This document shows positions 6,426 through 12,926 of a stretch of DNA of 13,163 nt, one piece after another (positions within the stretch are counted from its first letter, which is position 1; each line of letters starts with the position of its first letter). Under the pieces are notes generated by a model. The model worked only from the letters and a program-made list of their open reading frames with translations. It had not been told where the DNA came from and searched no databases. This DNA is from Treponema sp. (GTDB lineage: Bacteria > Spirochaetota > Spirochaetia > Treponematales > Breznakiellaceae): contig JAITRD010000211.1 in assembly GCA_031288575.1 (NCBI GenBank), positions 1 to 13,163 on the forward strand, in the 5' to 3' direction. The translations under genes were made by a program, and so were the position numbers.

Positions 6426-7174
6426 ATCCTATTATCCGGACCCAGCATTTAAAAAAATCCTTTGGCCGTAGTTTTGTGCTGCGGGACGTGAATTTAGAGA
6501 TACCGGAAAAATCCATCTGCGCCATCATCGGGCAGAGCGGTACCGGAAAAAGCGTGCTTATCAAAACGATTATCGGCATGATCAAAGCCGACAGCGGGAA
6601 GGTGTGGTTCAGGGACAAGGAATTGACCAGCCTCGGGAAGGACGAATTAATGAATATCCGGCAAGCCTTTGGGTATTCCTTTCAAAACGCCGCCTTATTT
6701 GATTCCATGACGGTGGGGGAAAATCTTGCCTTCCCCCTGAAGGAGGTTTTGCGCCTGAAAGACCGGAAACAAATTCGGGACAGGGTTGCTCAACTGCTTG
6801 ACTGGATTGAGCTGCCCGGAATCGAGTCCAAGCAGCCCGATGAGTTATCCGGGGGCATGCGGAAACGGGTCGGGGTTGCCCGGGCGCTGATTATGCACCC
6901 CGAGGTGCTTTTTTTTGACGAACCCACTACCGGCCTGGACCCGGTTTTATCGGAAACGATCAATAATTTGGTTATGCGGGTAAATAGGGAGCTTGACATT
7001 ACCTGCGTGATGATCACCCATGATATACCGGCGGCCTTTAAGATATGCGACAAAATTTTCGTTTTGGACAACGGGGTTGTTGTCGCTCACGGTTCTCCCA
7101 AGGATGTTGCCGGGTCTAATCATCCGATTGTAATGGATTTTATCCGTATTTCCTTTGAAGAGCTGCGGGTATGA
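6422..7174 (+). CDS. mlaF: MlaF-family lipid transporter ATPase
   Basis: This is the cytoplasmic ABC ATPase that powers the MlaE permease, 250 aa, full length. All nucleotide-binding motifs are intact: Walker A GQSGTGKS (37-44), Q-loop Gln88 (SFQNAALF), signature LSGGMRKR (142-149) within ELSGGMRKRVGVARAL, Walker B VLFFDEP (162-168), D-loop GLDP (171-174) and switch His200 (MITHDI). The SGGM-R-KRVGVARA pattern is characteristic of Mla/MCE ATPases. The gene overlaps mlaE and mlaD by 4 bp each (ATGA), so the three are one operon under the promoter at 5615-5643. Confidence 0.96.
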   Translation: MNPIIRTQHLKKSFGRSFVLRDVNLEIPEKSICAIIGQSGTGKSVLIKTIIGMIKADSGKVWFRDKELTSLGKDELMNIRQAFGYSFQNAALFDSMTVGENLAFPLKEVLRLKDRKQIRDRVAQLLDWIELPGIESKQPDELSGGMRKRVGVARALIMHPEVLFFDEPTTGLDPVLSETINNLVMRVNRELDITCVMITHDIPAAFKICDKIFVLDNGVVVAHGSPKDVAGSNHPIVMDFIRISFEELRV

Positions 7175-8634
7175 ACGGTTCCCAGTATATCAAGATCGCC
7201 CTTTTTTTTATCTCCCTGGGAACCGCCGGCGGCGCTTATATCCTCTTATCCTCCGACGGGATGAACAGCTTTAATACCAAAACATACGAGGCGGTTCTGC
7301 CGGATGCCACCGGGCTTTCTACCAGATCCAGGATTTATCTCGCGGGGATTCCCGTGGGGAAAATCCGCGCCATTGAGCTTACCGGCAACGAAGCCCGCCT
7401 GCAAATAGCCCTGCGCAAGGATGTGGAGATCCGGGCGGACGCGTCCATTGCCCGAAGGTCCTCGTCGATCCTGGGAACCTCCATGCTTTCCCTCGACCCG
7501 GGTACGGAATTGACCTCCCTTCTGACCCCCGGCGGCAGGCTTTCCGCGGAAAAAAACGCCCGGGACATAAATAACATCATGGGCCTTGTCGGGACTGCGG
7601 GGGAACAGCTTACCTCCCTCCTGAGGGAATTTCAAACGAACCAAATGCAGCTTCTGGCGATTTCCCTGGAAACGATCAATGAAATTACCCAAAAAATCAA
7701 CAGCCAAACCGACGCCGAGTTAGAGCGCCTGTCCCGCATTCTGGAGGCGGCGGCGCTTATCGCCGAACAGGCCGAAGGGCTGCTGCTGGAAAACGGCGAA
7801 GGCATCAGCGCTTCCGTGGCGGAGATCCGCGGGGCCCTGGGGGATATCCATTCCATTACCGGGGAAATCCGCGGGGGGCAGGGAAATATCGGCAAAACCA
7901 TCTACGATGGCCGCCTCTATGACAGGATCCTTTCTACGGTGGAAAAGGCCGACGAAGCGGCGGAGAAACTTCAGACGGCCCTGAGCAATATTAACAAGCT
8001 GGCGGTGAATGTGGACGGGGTGGTAACCAGCGCCGGGGAGGTGGTGGAAAGGGCGGCCGGTCTGGGCATACAGGTTGATTCCTATGCCCAGTACCGGGTG
8101 CTTTCCAGCCAGGTTCAGGCCGGGGCCGCCCTGCGGCTGAATCCCCGCTCCAACGACCGCTGGTACCGCCTGGGGGTATCCGGCATTCCCGGGGGGATTT
8201 CTTCCCGGACCATCAAGGAAATTACCGATGAAAGGGGCAGCCGTATTTCCTACGAAGATATTAACGAAACCCGGTTTGCCTTTGCGCTGGACGCCGAGAT
8301 TGCCCGCCGTTTCGGCCCCCTTACTTTCCGGGGCGGCCTTTTTGAAAATACCGCCGGCCTTGGCATTGATATTCAGCCGGTAAAATGGCTCGATCTGTCC
8401 GGGGAGGTCTTTGATTTCAAATCCGGGGAATTTCCTAATTTGCGGGGAACCCTGACCCTGTATCCTTTTTTTGATCCCCATTCGGATAAACCCTGGAATT
8501 GGCTCTACCTCCGGGGGGGCATAAATTACGCCTTGGACAAACGCCGGGACTTTTTTATCGGCGGCGGGGTCCGTTTTGCGGATCGGGAGGTTAAGGGCCT
8601 GGTAGGACTTCTGCCGGTCCTCGGCGGGAATTAG
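7171..8634 (+). CDS. mlaD: MlaD/MCE-domain protein with long helical stalk and C-terminal beta-barrel-like domain
   Basis: The 487-aa protein is far longer than the E. coli MlaD (about 180 aa). Domains in order: one N-terminal transmembrane helix (about 7-27); an MCE domain (about 37-126) with DATGLSTRSRIYLAGIPVGK and the SSILGTSMLSLDPG segment; a heptad-like helical region (about 130-300) rich in Ala, Glu, Leu and Ile; then about 180 residues of alternating-pattern beta strands. The strands include WYRLGVSGIP, FGPLTFRGGLFEN, WLDLSGEVFDF, LRGTLTLYPFF, WLYLRGGINYAL and DFFIGGGVRFA, the look of an outer-membrane barrel. The last residue is not aromatic, unlike many barrels. Known MlaD subunits form hexamers on MlaE and bind phospholipid. 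This architecture suggests a single chain that reaches from inner to outer membrane, as reported for Veillonella parvula MlaD. The last gene of the operon; converges on the adenosyltransferase gene with a 12-bp gap. Confidence 0.92.
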   Translation: MNGSQYIKIALFFISLGTAGGAYILLSSDGMNSFNTKTYEAVLPDATGLSTRSRIYLAGIPVGKIRAIELTGNEARLQIALRKDVEIRADASIARRSSSILGTSMLSLDPGTELTSLLTPGGRLSAEKNARDINNIMGLVGTAGEQLTSLLREFQTNQMQLLAISLETINEITQKINSQTDAELERLSRILEAAALIAEQAEGLLLENGEGISASVAEIRGALGDIHSITGEIRGGQGNIGKTIYDGRLYDRILSTVEKADEAAEKLQTALSNINKLAVNVDGVVTSAGEVVERAAGLGIQVDSYAQYRVLSSQVQAGAALRLNPRSNDRWYRLGVSGIPGGISSRTIKEITDERGSRISYEDINETRFAFALDAEIARRFGPLTFRGGLFENTAGLGIDIQPVKWLDLSGEVFDFKSGEFPNLRGTLTLYPFFDPHSDKPWNWLYLRGGINYALDKRRDFFIGGGVRFADREVKGLVGLLPVLGGN

Positions 8635-8646
8635 GGGCGGCCCGGG

Positions 8647-9153
8647 CTAATTTTCTTCAAACCGGGCCAGCATAAAAAGCAGGTCCGAAAGCCGGTTCAG
8701 GTAGCGGCATACCGCCTCAGGGACCCCGTCCAGCCGGTCCAGGGTAACCAGCCTCCGTTCCGCCCGGCGGCATACGGTCCGGGCTATATCAAGTTTAGCC
8801 GAAACCGGGTTTGCCCCGGGGATGCTGAAACCCCGGACAGGCTGGGTTTCTTCAAATTCCCGGACCAACCGGGTAAGCTCCCCGTCATCCGGCATGGGGG
8901 CGGCAGGTTCCGGCGGCTTATGGGCCCTAGCCGGGGCGGCGATTATTCCGGCAAGGAGGAAAAGTTCCTTTTGGACTTCCAGGAGGATTTTTCCGGTGCG
9001 GGGCTTAGGCGCCGCCGCCCGGGCATCCCCCAGGAAGGCGTTCAGTTCGTCCAGGGCGCCCAGGCATTCTATCCGGGGATGGTCCTTGGGGACCCGTTCT
9101 CCGCCCAGGAGGCCCGTTTCGCCCCCGTCCCCGGTTAAGGTGGAGATGCTCAC
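8647..9153 (-). CDS. Cob(I)alamin adenosyltransferase, PduO type
   Basis: The 168-aa enzyme transfers the adenosyl group of ATP to cob(I)alamin, making coenzyme B12 in the cytoplasm. The N-terminal ATP-binding motif is clear: TLTGDGGETGLLGGERVPKD (5-24), then the GALDELNAFLG helix (32-42). The second conserved block, RTVCRRAERR (125-134), and the closing YLNRLSDLLFMLAR (151-164) match the family. The length fits the usual 170-190 aa. The start is the GTG at 9153, which overlaps the alaX stop as GTGA. An in-frame upstream extension to 9270 lies inside alaX, reads as Gly/Arg/Pro-rich shadow sequence and was rejected. A Pro/Ala-rich loop (about 72-90) replaces the middle loop seen in relatives. 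It is translationally coupled to alaX and is the last gene of a probable thuA-alaX-ATR operon. Confidence 0.93.
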   Translation of the reverse strand: MSISTLTGDGGETGLLGGERVPKDHPRIECLGALDELNAFLGDARAAAPKPRTGKILLEVQKELFLLAGIIAAPARAHKPPEPAAPMPDDGELTRLVREFEETQPVRGFSIPGANPVSAKLDIARTVCRRAERRLVTLDRLDGVPEAVCRYLNRLSDLLFMLARFEEN

Positions 9154-10373
9154 GGGGAACCGGGGGGACCCGCCTCCGCCGGGAGGGCCTGTAAAAAGGC
9201 CTCCAGTTCTTCGGTCCCCGGGAAAACTCCCTGAAAAAAGGCTCCCCCTCCGCCTCCCCGGCCGCCGCAACGGGTCATGGCGTTTTGCAGGAGGGCCCGG
9301 AGGTCCCAGGTTTTAGGGCCGCAGAGGGCGGCGAATTTAAAATCCCGCCGGGAAGCGGCCAGGACAATTCCCCCCCTTAGTTTCAGGGCCACCCGGCCGA
9401 TACGGGCGGCCTCTTCCATATCCCGGTCGGTAAAGACAAGCCGAATAATCCGGCTGCCCGCCGGCGCTCCGTCTTCTCCAAGTTCGCGGAGCAGGGCCCG
9501 GGCCTGATATTCGGCAAGTTCCTCCTCCCGGGCTTTGAGGTTCCGCTCAAGCTGGCCGGCCCTTTCAAGCAGGGCCAGAACCCCCCGGCTAATTTCCGCT
9601 ACCGGGACCTTCAGCGCCCGGGAAACAAGCTCCCCCTTTTGCCGGAGCAGACGGCTGTCCCGGATAACCCGGCGGCCGGCAATAAAGGAAAGGCGGGTCA
9701 TGCCCTTGTACTTTTCCGCCCCCAGGATTCTGAGGGCCCCGATTTGGCCGGTCCTTTCAAGATGGGTTCCACAGCAGGGAGAAAAATCATGGCCCCGAAT
9801 TTCCACTACCCGGATCACCGCTTCGTCCCGGGGCGGAATTTTCCGCAGGGGAAAATCTTCCAGCCGCTCCGGGGGGCAGAGGTGGATGATTACGGGAGCA
9901 TCCCCCTCAAAAGCGTCCGCCAGGGCCTCCTCCAGAAAGATAAGGTTTTCTTCGGTCAATTCGGGGGCATCCACGTCAATGGTGCAGACCTCTTCCCCCA
10001 GGTGCATGGAAACCGTGGGCTTTCCGAAAAGCCGGAGGATGGTCCCCGAAAGAAGGTGCTGGGCGGTATGCTGAACCGTAAAATCCCGGCGGCGGCGGGT
10101 ATCCAGGATAAGTTCCGCGGGGCCGGGGAGGAGATTTTTCCCTGTCCCGGCGGAAAGGATGTGGAGGATTTCCCCGTCCTTTTCCAGAACGTCTAAAAGG
10201 GGAAGGCCCTGGATTGTTCCCCGGTCGCCGCTTTGGCCCCCGCCTTCGGGGTAAAAGACGGTCCGGTCCAGGATCAGGGCTATCCGGTCTTCCCCCAGTG
10301 GCCGGATCTCCCGGATTTCCGCCCTAAGGGGCTCCCCCGACGCGTATTCATAATAAAGCCCTTCGGTTTGCAT
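9150..10373 (-). CDS. alaX: Alanyl-tRNA editing protein, AlaX-L type
   Basis: This is a free-standing editing protein expected to deacylate Ser- or Gly-tRNA(Ala). The 407-aa chain starts with FYPEGGGQSGDRG (40-52), the conserved AlaRS-like GGGQ motif. The zinc-site pair follows: HTAQH (His102, His106) and CCGTH (Cys200, His204). After a coiled-coil stretch (about 240-320), the C-terminal part resembles DHHA1, with a glycine-rich GGRGGGGGAFFQG at about 370-382. Presence of that domain makes it the long AlaX type, and no aminoacylation domain exists. The ATG at 10373 (MQTEGLYYEY) was chosen because it begins the conserved domain; an extension to 10481 would overlap thuA by 76 bp and looks like shadow sequence. 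It lies 32 bp after thuA and overlaps the adenosyltransferase by 4 bp. Confidence 0.92.
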   Translation of the reverse strand: MQTEGLYYEYASGEPLRAEIREIRPLGEDRIALILDRTVFYPEGGGQSGDRGTIQGLPLLDVLEKDGEILHILSAGTGKNLLPGPAELILDTRRRRDFTVQHTAQHLLSGTILRLFGKPTVSMHLGEEVCTIDVDAPELTEENLIFLEEALADAFEGDAPVIIHLCPPERLEDFPLRKIPPRDEAVIRVVEIRGHDFSPCCGTHLERTGQIGALRILGAEKYKGMTRLSFIAGRRVIRDSRLLRQKGELVSRALKVPVAEISRGVLALLERAGQLERNLKAREEELAEYQARALLRELGEDGAPAGSRIIRLVFTDRDMEEAARIGRVALKLRGGIVLAASRRDFKFAALCGPKTWDLRALLQNAMTRCGGRGGGGGAFFQGVFPGTEELEAFLQALPAEAGPPGSP

Positions 10374-10405
10374 AGATAAGCCCGCCCTGCCGCCGGTAAA
10401 CCCTG

Positions 10406-11146
10406 TCAGCCGAGCCGTTCCAGGGGCTCGTCTACCCGGGGGCAATTCCGGTTTGTTACCCTGGCAAGGGGCCGCGCCCACTTTACCGCGTTGGTTATCA
10501 CCCTTTGCACGTTTTCGTTGTGGTAGGTAGGATAGCTCTCATGCCCCGGCTGGAAATAAAAGATCCTGCCGTATTCCCGCAAAAAGGTTACGCCGCTCCT
10601 GAAAACATTTCCCCCCTGGAACCAGCTAATAAAAACCGTGCTTTGGGGTTCGGGGATGCCGAAGGGCTCGCTGTACATTTCCTCCTGGTCCAGGAGAAAG
10701 GTTTCGGGAATTCCCGCCGCTATGGGATGGGCGGGATTGGCGGTCCATACCCGGCACCGCTCCTCCGCCTCCCGCCAGCTCAAACGCCCGCTGGTGCCCG
10801 TCAAGGCCATAAAAGGTTTTGACTGGTGGGCCGAGTGGAGGAAAATGCACCCCATGCCCATTTGTACCCGGTCCGCCACCCGTTTTACCGCCTGATCGCT
10901 GATCAGGTGGTGATATATGTGGCCCCACCAAATAAGCACGTCCGTGTTATTCAGAATGTCTTCCGATAAGCCCTGTTCCGGATCGGTGATGATCGAAACC
11001 CCGGCGGAGATTTCCTTATCCTTATTAAGAAAATCCGCTATGGTTTTATGCAAACCCTCGGGATAGATTTGGGCCGGCGCGCCTTTTTTCTGTTCATCCG
11101 TATATTCATTCCAGACCGTTACCTTAATTGGTGTATCGGCGTTCAT
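10406..11146 (-). CDS. ThuA-like (trehalose utilisation) domain protein
   Basis: The 246-aa protein belongs to the ThuA family (PF06283), a glutamine-amidotransferase-like fold found in carbohydrate-related loci; the biochemical activity is not established. Recognisable blocks are VTVWNEYTDEQ near the N-terminus, DVLIWWGHIYHHLISD (69-84), IFLHSAHQSKPF (100-111), EEMYSEPFGIP, and WFQGGNVFRSG followed by GRIFYFQPGHESYPTYHNE near the C-terminus. The start at 11146 is fixed by AAGGAGA close before the ATG; the longer frame to 11233 would start upstream of the promoter and was rejected. It is the first gene of a probable operon with alaX and the adenosyltransferase. No sugar transporter or other carbohydrate gene is nearby, so the name should not be read as proof of trehalose use. 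Confidence 0.9.
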   Translation of the reverse strand: MNADTPIKVTVWNEYTDEQKKGAPAQIYPEGLHKTIADFLNKDKEISAGVSIITDPEQGLSEDILNNTDVLIWWGHIYHHLISDQAVKRVADRVQMGMGCIFLHSAHQSKPFMALTGTSGRLSWREAEERCRVWTANPAHPIAAGIPETFLLDQEEMYSEPFGIPEPQSTVFISWFQGGNVFRSGVTFLREYGRIFYFQPGHESYPTYHNENVQRVITNAVKWARPLARVTNRNCPRVDEPLERLG

Positions 11147-11183
11147 ATTTTCTCCTTTTTCTTTCTTTTCAAAAGATGCTTTT

Positions 11184-11212
11184 ATCATAACCCCTTTATA
11201 CTGCTTCGTAAA
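11184..11212 (-). promoter_or_regulatory. Promoter of the thuA-alaX-adenosyltransferase operon
   Basis: On the minus strand TTTACG (11207-11212) and TATGAT (11184-11189) are 17 nt apart. Transcription should start near 11177, giving a leader of about 30 nt that contains the AAGGAGA ribosome site before ATG 11146. Confidence 0.55.
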
Positions 11213-11249
11213 CAGCCCTGATAACCCCTCCAAATTTACCTTTTTTTCT

Positions 11250-11257
11250 GCTATGGT
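11250..11257 (+). promoter_or_regulatory. Candidate extended -10 of the trmH-family gene
   Basis: The string TGCTATGGT (11249-11257) gives a TGN extension followed by TATGGT, 6 nt before the ATG at 11264. No -35 is seen at 16-18 nt and no Shine-Dalgarno precedes the start. The geometry matches the leaderless-type starts of ymdB and the GerMN gene. Confidence 0.35.
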
Positions 11258-11263
11258 AGATTA

Positions 11264-12040
11264 ATGCGTAATAAACTTACCAAGGAATTGGCAATCTGCG
11301 GTCTTAATGCCGTGGCGGCCCGGGGCAAATATCATCCGGAAACGATCAGCCGGTTTTTTCTGCGGGAGGACCGGCTTACGGCTTTTTCCGGGATATGCAA
11401 AGATTTGGCGGAACGGAAACGGCCCTATAAGCTCTGCGAGGACGAGGAACTGGAACGGATTAGTAAAACCTCCCGGCATCAGGGGGTGGTGGCCATGATT
11501 GAAGAACCGGAGGTGAAGCCCCTGGAGGAGGAGGAGTTAATCCGCTGGGCCCGGGAGGGAAAAACCGGGCTCCTCCTCCATTCTGTGGGGAACGATCACA
11601 ACCTTGGGGCCATGGTCCGGTCCGCCGCTTTTTTTGAGGCCGCCTTTGTGATTATCAGTGAAGCGGATGCCGAGGCCCGGCTTACTACCAGCGCTTACCG
11701 GGTTGCCGAGGGGGGAATGGAGCACGTGATCTTCCGCAGAATCCGTGACAGCGCCAAATTTCTCCAGGCCGCTTCCCGGGTTATTATTACCATCGGGGCC
11801 GACCCCCGGGCGCGATGGCGTATCCGGGATCTGGACACCATTATCAAGGGATGGCGGACACCCCGGGAGAACGGGCGGCCCGGCATTGCCCTGGTGGTGG
11901 GGAATGAGGAAACCGGCCTGCCCCGGGAAGTGCAGGAACAATGCACGGCCCTGGTACGCATCCCCGGCACCGGCCTTGTCGAATGCCTCAATGTCGCCCA
12001 GGCGGCGACCCTTTTTCTGCACCATGTCTATGAACTATAG
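11264..12040 (+). CDS. TrmH/SpoU-family RNA 2'-O-methyltransferase
   Basis: The 258-aa protein has an N-terminal SpoU substrate-binding domain (about 8-80, with ICGLNAVAAR and SRHQGVVAM) and a C-terminal SPOUT methyltransferase domain. The three SpoU motifs are readable: motif 1 NDHNLGAMVRSAAFF (110-124, with the conserved Arg119), motif 2 VVGNEETGLP (211-220) and motif 3 VRIPGTGLVECLNVAQAATL (231-250). It uses S-adenosylmethionine to methylate a ribose in rRNA or tRNA; the exact site cannot be read from sequence. Motif 3 has Cys241 where many relatives have Ser before LNV. The pattern resembles the E. coli YfiF branch rather than RlmB or TrmH, a tentative placement. It overlaps the next ORF by 17 bp. 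No Shine-Dalgarno is seen. Confidence 0.9.
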   Translation: MRNKLTKELAICGLNAVAARGKYHPETISRFFLREDRLTAFSGICKDLAERKRPYKLCEDEELERISKTSRHQGVVAMIEEPEVKPLEEEELIRWAREGKTGLLLHSVGNDHNLGAMVRSAAFFEAAFVIISEADAEARLTTSAYRVAEGGMEHVIFRRIRDSAKFLQAASRVIITIGADPRARWRIRDLDTIIKGWRTPRENGRPGIALVVGNEETGLPREVQEQCTALVRIPGTGLVECLNVAQAATLFLHHVYEL

Positions 12041-12917
12041 GCGGGTGCCCGCGGGAGAGGCCGATCCTGATGCCCGGGCGCTTTTGTTTTTTGATACCCT
12101 GCGGGACAAAACCTGCAATCCGGCATCGGTTAAGGAATTCCTCCGGGGGCTGGGGGAGGTTTCGGCGGATATACCCATCCTCAAAAACATCGCGGCCCTG
12201 ATCGGCGGAGAAACCCCGGGGGGAATTGTCAGCAGCCGCCTTGAAAGCCGGTACCTGCGGATCCGCTGCGTTCAGGAGGAGTTGAGCGGGCTGGATTTTA
12301 ATTTAATTAAACCGGGGATGGTCTTTGAGGATTTTATCTTTTCCCGGATCGATTTTTCGATCTACAACAAAATTGAGGAACAAACCTTCTGCCTGCTTTA
12401 TGACCGGGGGCTGGATGATTACGAAGACGCTTTTTTTGAAAAAAACTTTAAACGGAACCGTTCCGAAATAGGGGATATTATCCGCCGGAACTATAAAAAA
12501 ATCGGCCCCCTTTATTACAATCTCCGGGGGCAGGGGAACCCCCTGCTTCTTGCGATCATGCGGACCCTCAGGATCTCCCTGGACTTTTGCCCCCTGCTAA
12601 ACCGGGAAGAGGTCTTAAACGAATGTACCGGCCTTATCCGTTTTTTGCTGGAAAAAACAAACCGGCAAGGGCCTTTGCCCCCGGCGCCGGGGAAGGAAAG
12701 TTTTTTTTATTTGGCCCAATCCTTCGGGACCCTTTTCCGGCATATCGCCCTCAGCTTGGACAAGCTTACCTTTACCCACAACGACGGGATGGAAACTTTG
12801 CTTTTTGCCGGAGAAACGCCGGCGCCTTCCCGGCCCGGTACTCCCCGGGCCGCCCTCCGGGGAACCTTCCATCCCCAAAATAAGCCCTATACCATTACCC
12901 TGGTTCCGGCTGAATAG
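12024..12917 (+). CDS. Hypothetical protein, 297 aa, coupled to the methyltransferase gene
   Basis: No family is recognised. The start was placed at ATG 12024 (MSMNYRRV); ATG 12030 is equally possible. Both fall within the last 17 bp of the methyltransferase gene, suggesting translational coupling, and no Shine-Dalgarno is visible. The frame stays open upstream to 11745, but there it only shadows the methyltransferase. The protein looks soluble and mostly helical, with no signal peptide or membrane helix. Features include an N-terminal helical region, an aromatic and acidic stretch (FEDFIFSRIDFSIYNKIEEQ), a basic segment (FFEKNFKRNRSEIGDIIRRN), and a Pro/Gly/Arg-rich tail. Codon use matches neighbours. 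It may be a lineage-restricted spirochaete protein. Converges on the adenylyltransferase gene with a 9-bp gap. Confidence 0.75.
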   Translation: MSMNYRRVPAGEADPDARALLFFDTLRDKTCNPASVKEFLRGLGEVSADIPILKNIAALIGGETPGGIVSSRLESRYLRIRCVQEELSGLDFNLIKPGMVFEDFIFSRIDFSIYNKIEEQTFCLLYDRGLDDYEDAFFEKNFKRNRSEIGDIIRRNYKKIGPLYYNLRGQGNPLLLAIMRTLRISLDFCPLLNREEVLNECTGLIRFLLEKTNRQGPLPPAPGKESFFYLAQSFGTLFRHIALSLDKLTFTHNDGMETLLFAGETPAPSRPGTPRAALRGTFHPQNKPYTITLVPAE

Positions 12918-12926
12918 GGTCCCGGT

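Noticed and set aside
7720..8481. 253-aa open frame antisense to mlaD
   Set aside because: It lies wholly inside a well-supported gene, has no ribosome site, and its Gly/Pro/Arg-rich product looks like the reverse shadow of a GC-rich gene.
9220..9265. Possible G-quadruplex in the alaX glycine-rich segment (minus strand)
   Set aside because: The G-runs are explained by a conserved glycine-rich protein motif, and several runs have only two G.
9154..9270. Upstream extension of the cobalamin adenosyltransferase
   Set aside because: Lies inside the alaX C-terminus and is Gly/Pro/Arg-rich; the conserved family N-terminus begins right at the GTG at 9153.
9535..10196. Two long open frames antisense to alaX
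   Set aside because: Both overlap the conserved editing domain and each other; Arg/Ser/Gly-rich products with no family features.
11745..12023. Upstream extension of the 297-aa hypothetical protein
   Set aside because: This part lies in another frame of the methyltransferase domain and has Pro/Arg-rich shadow composition.
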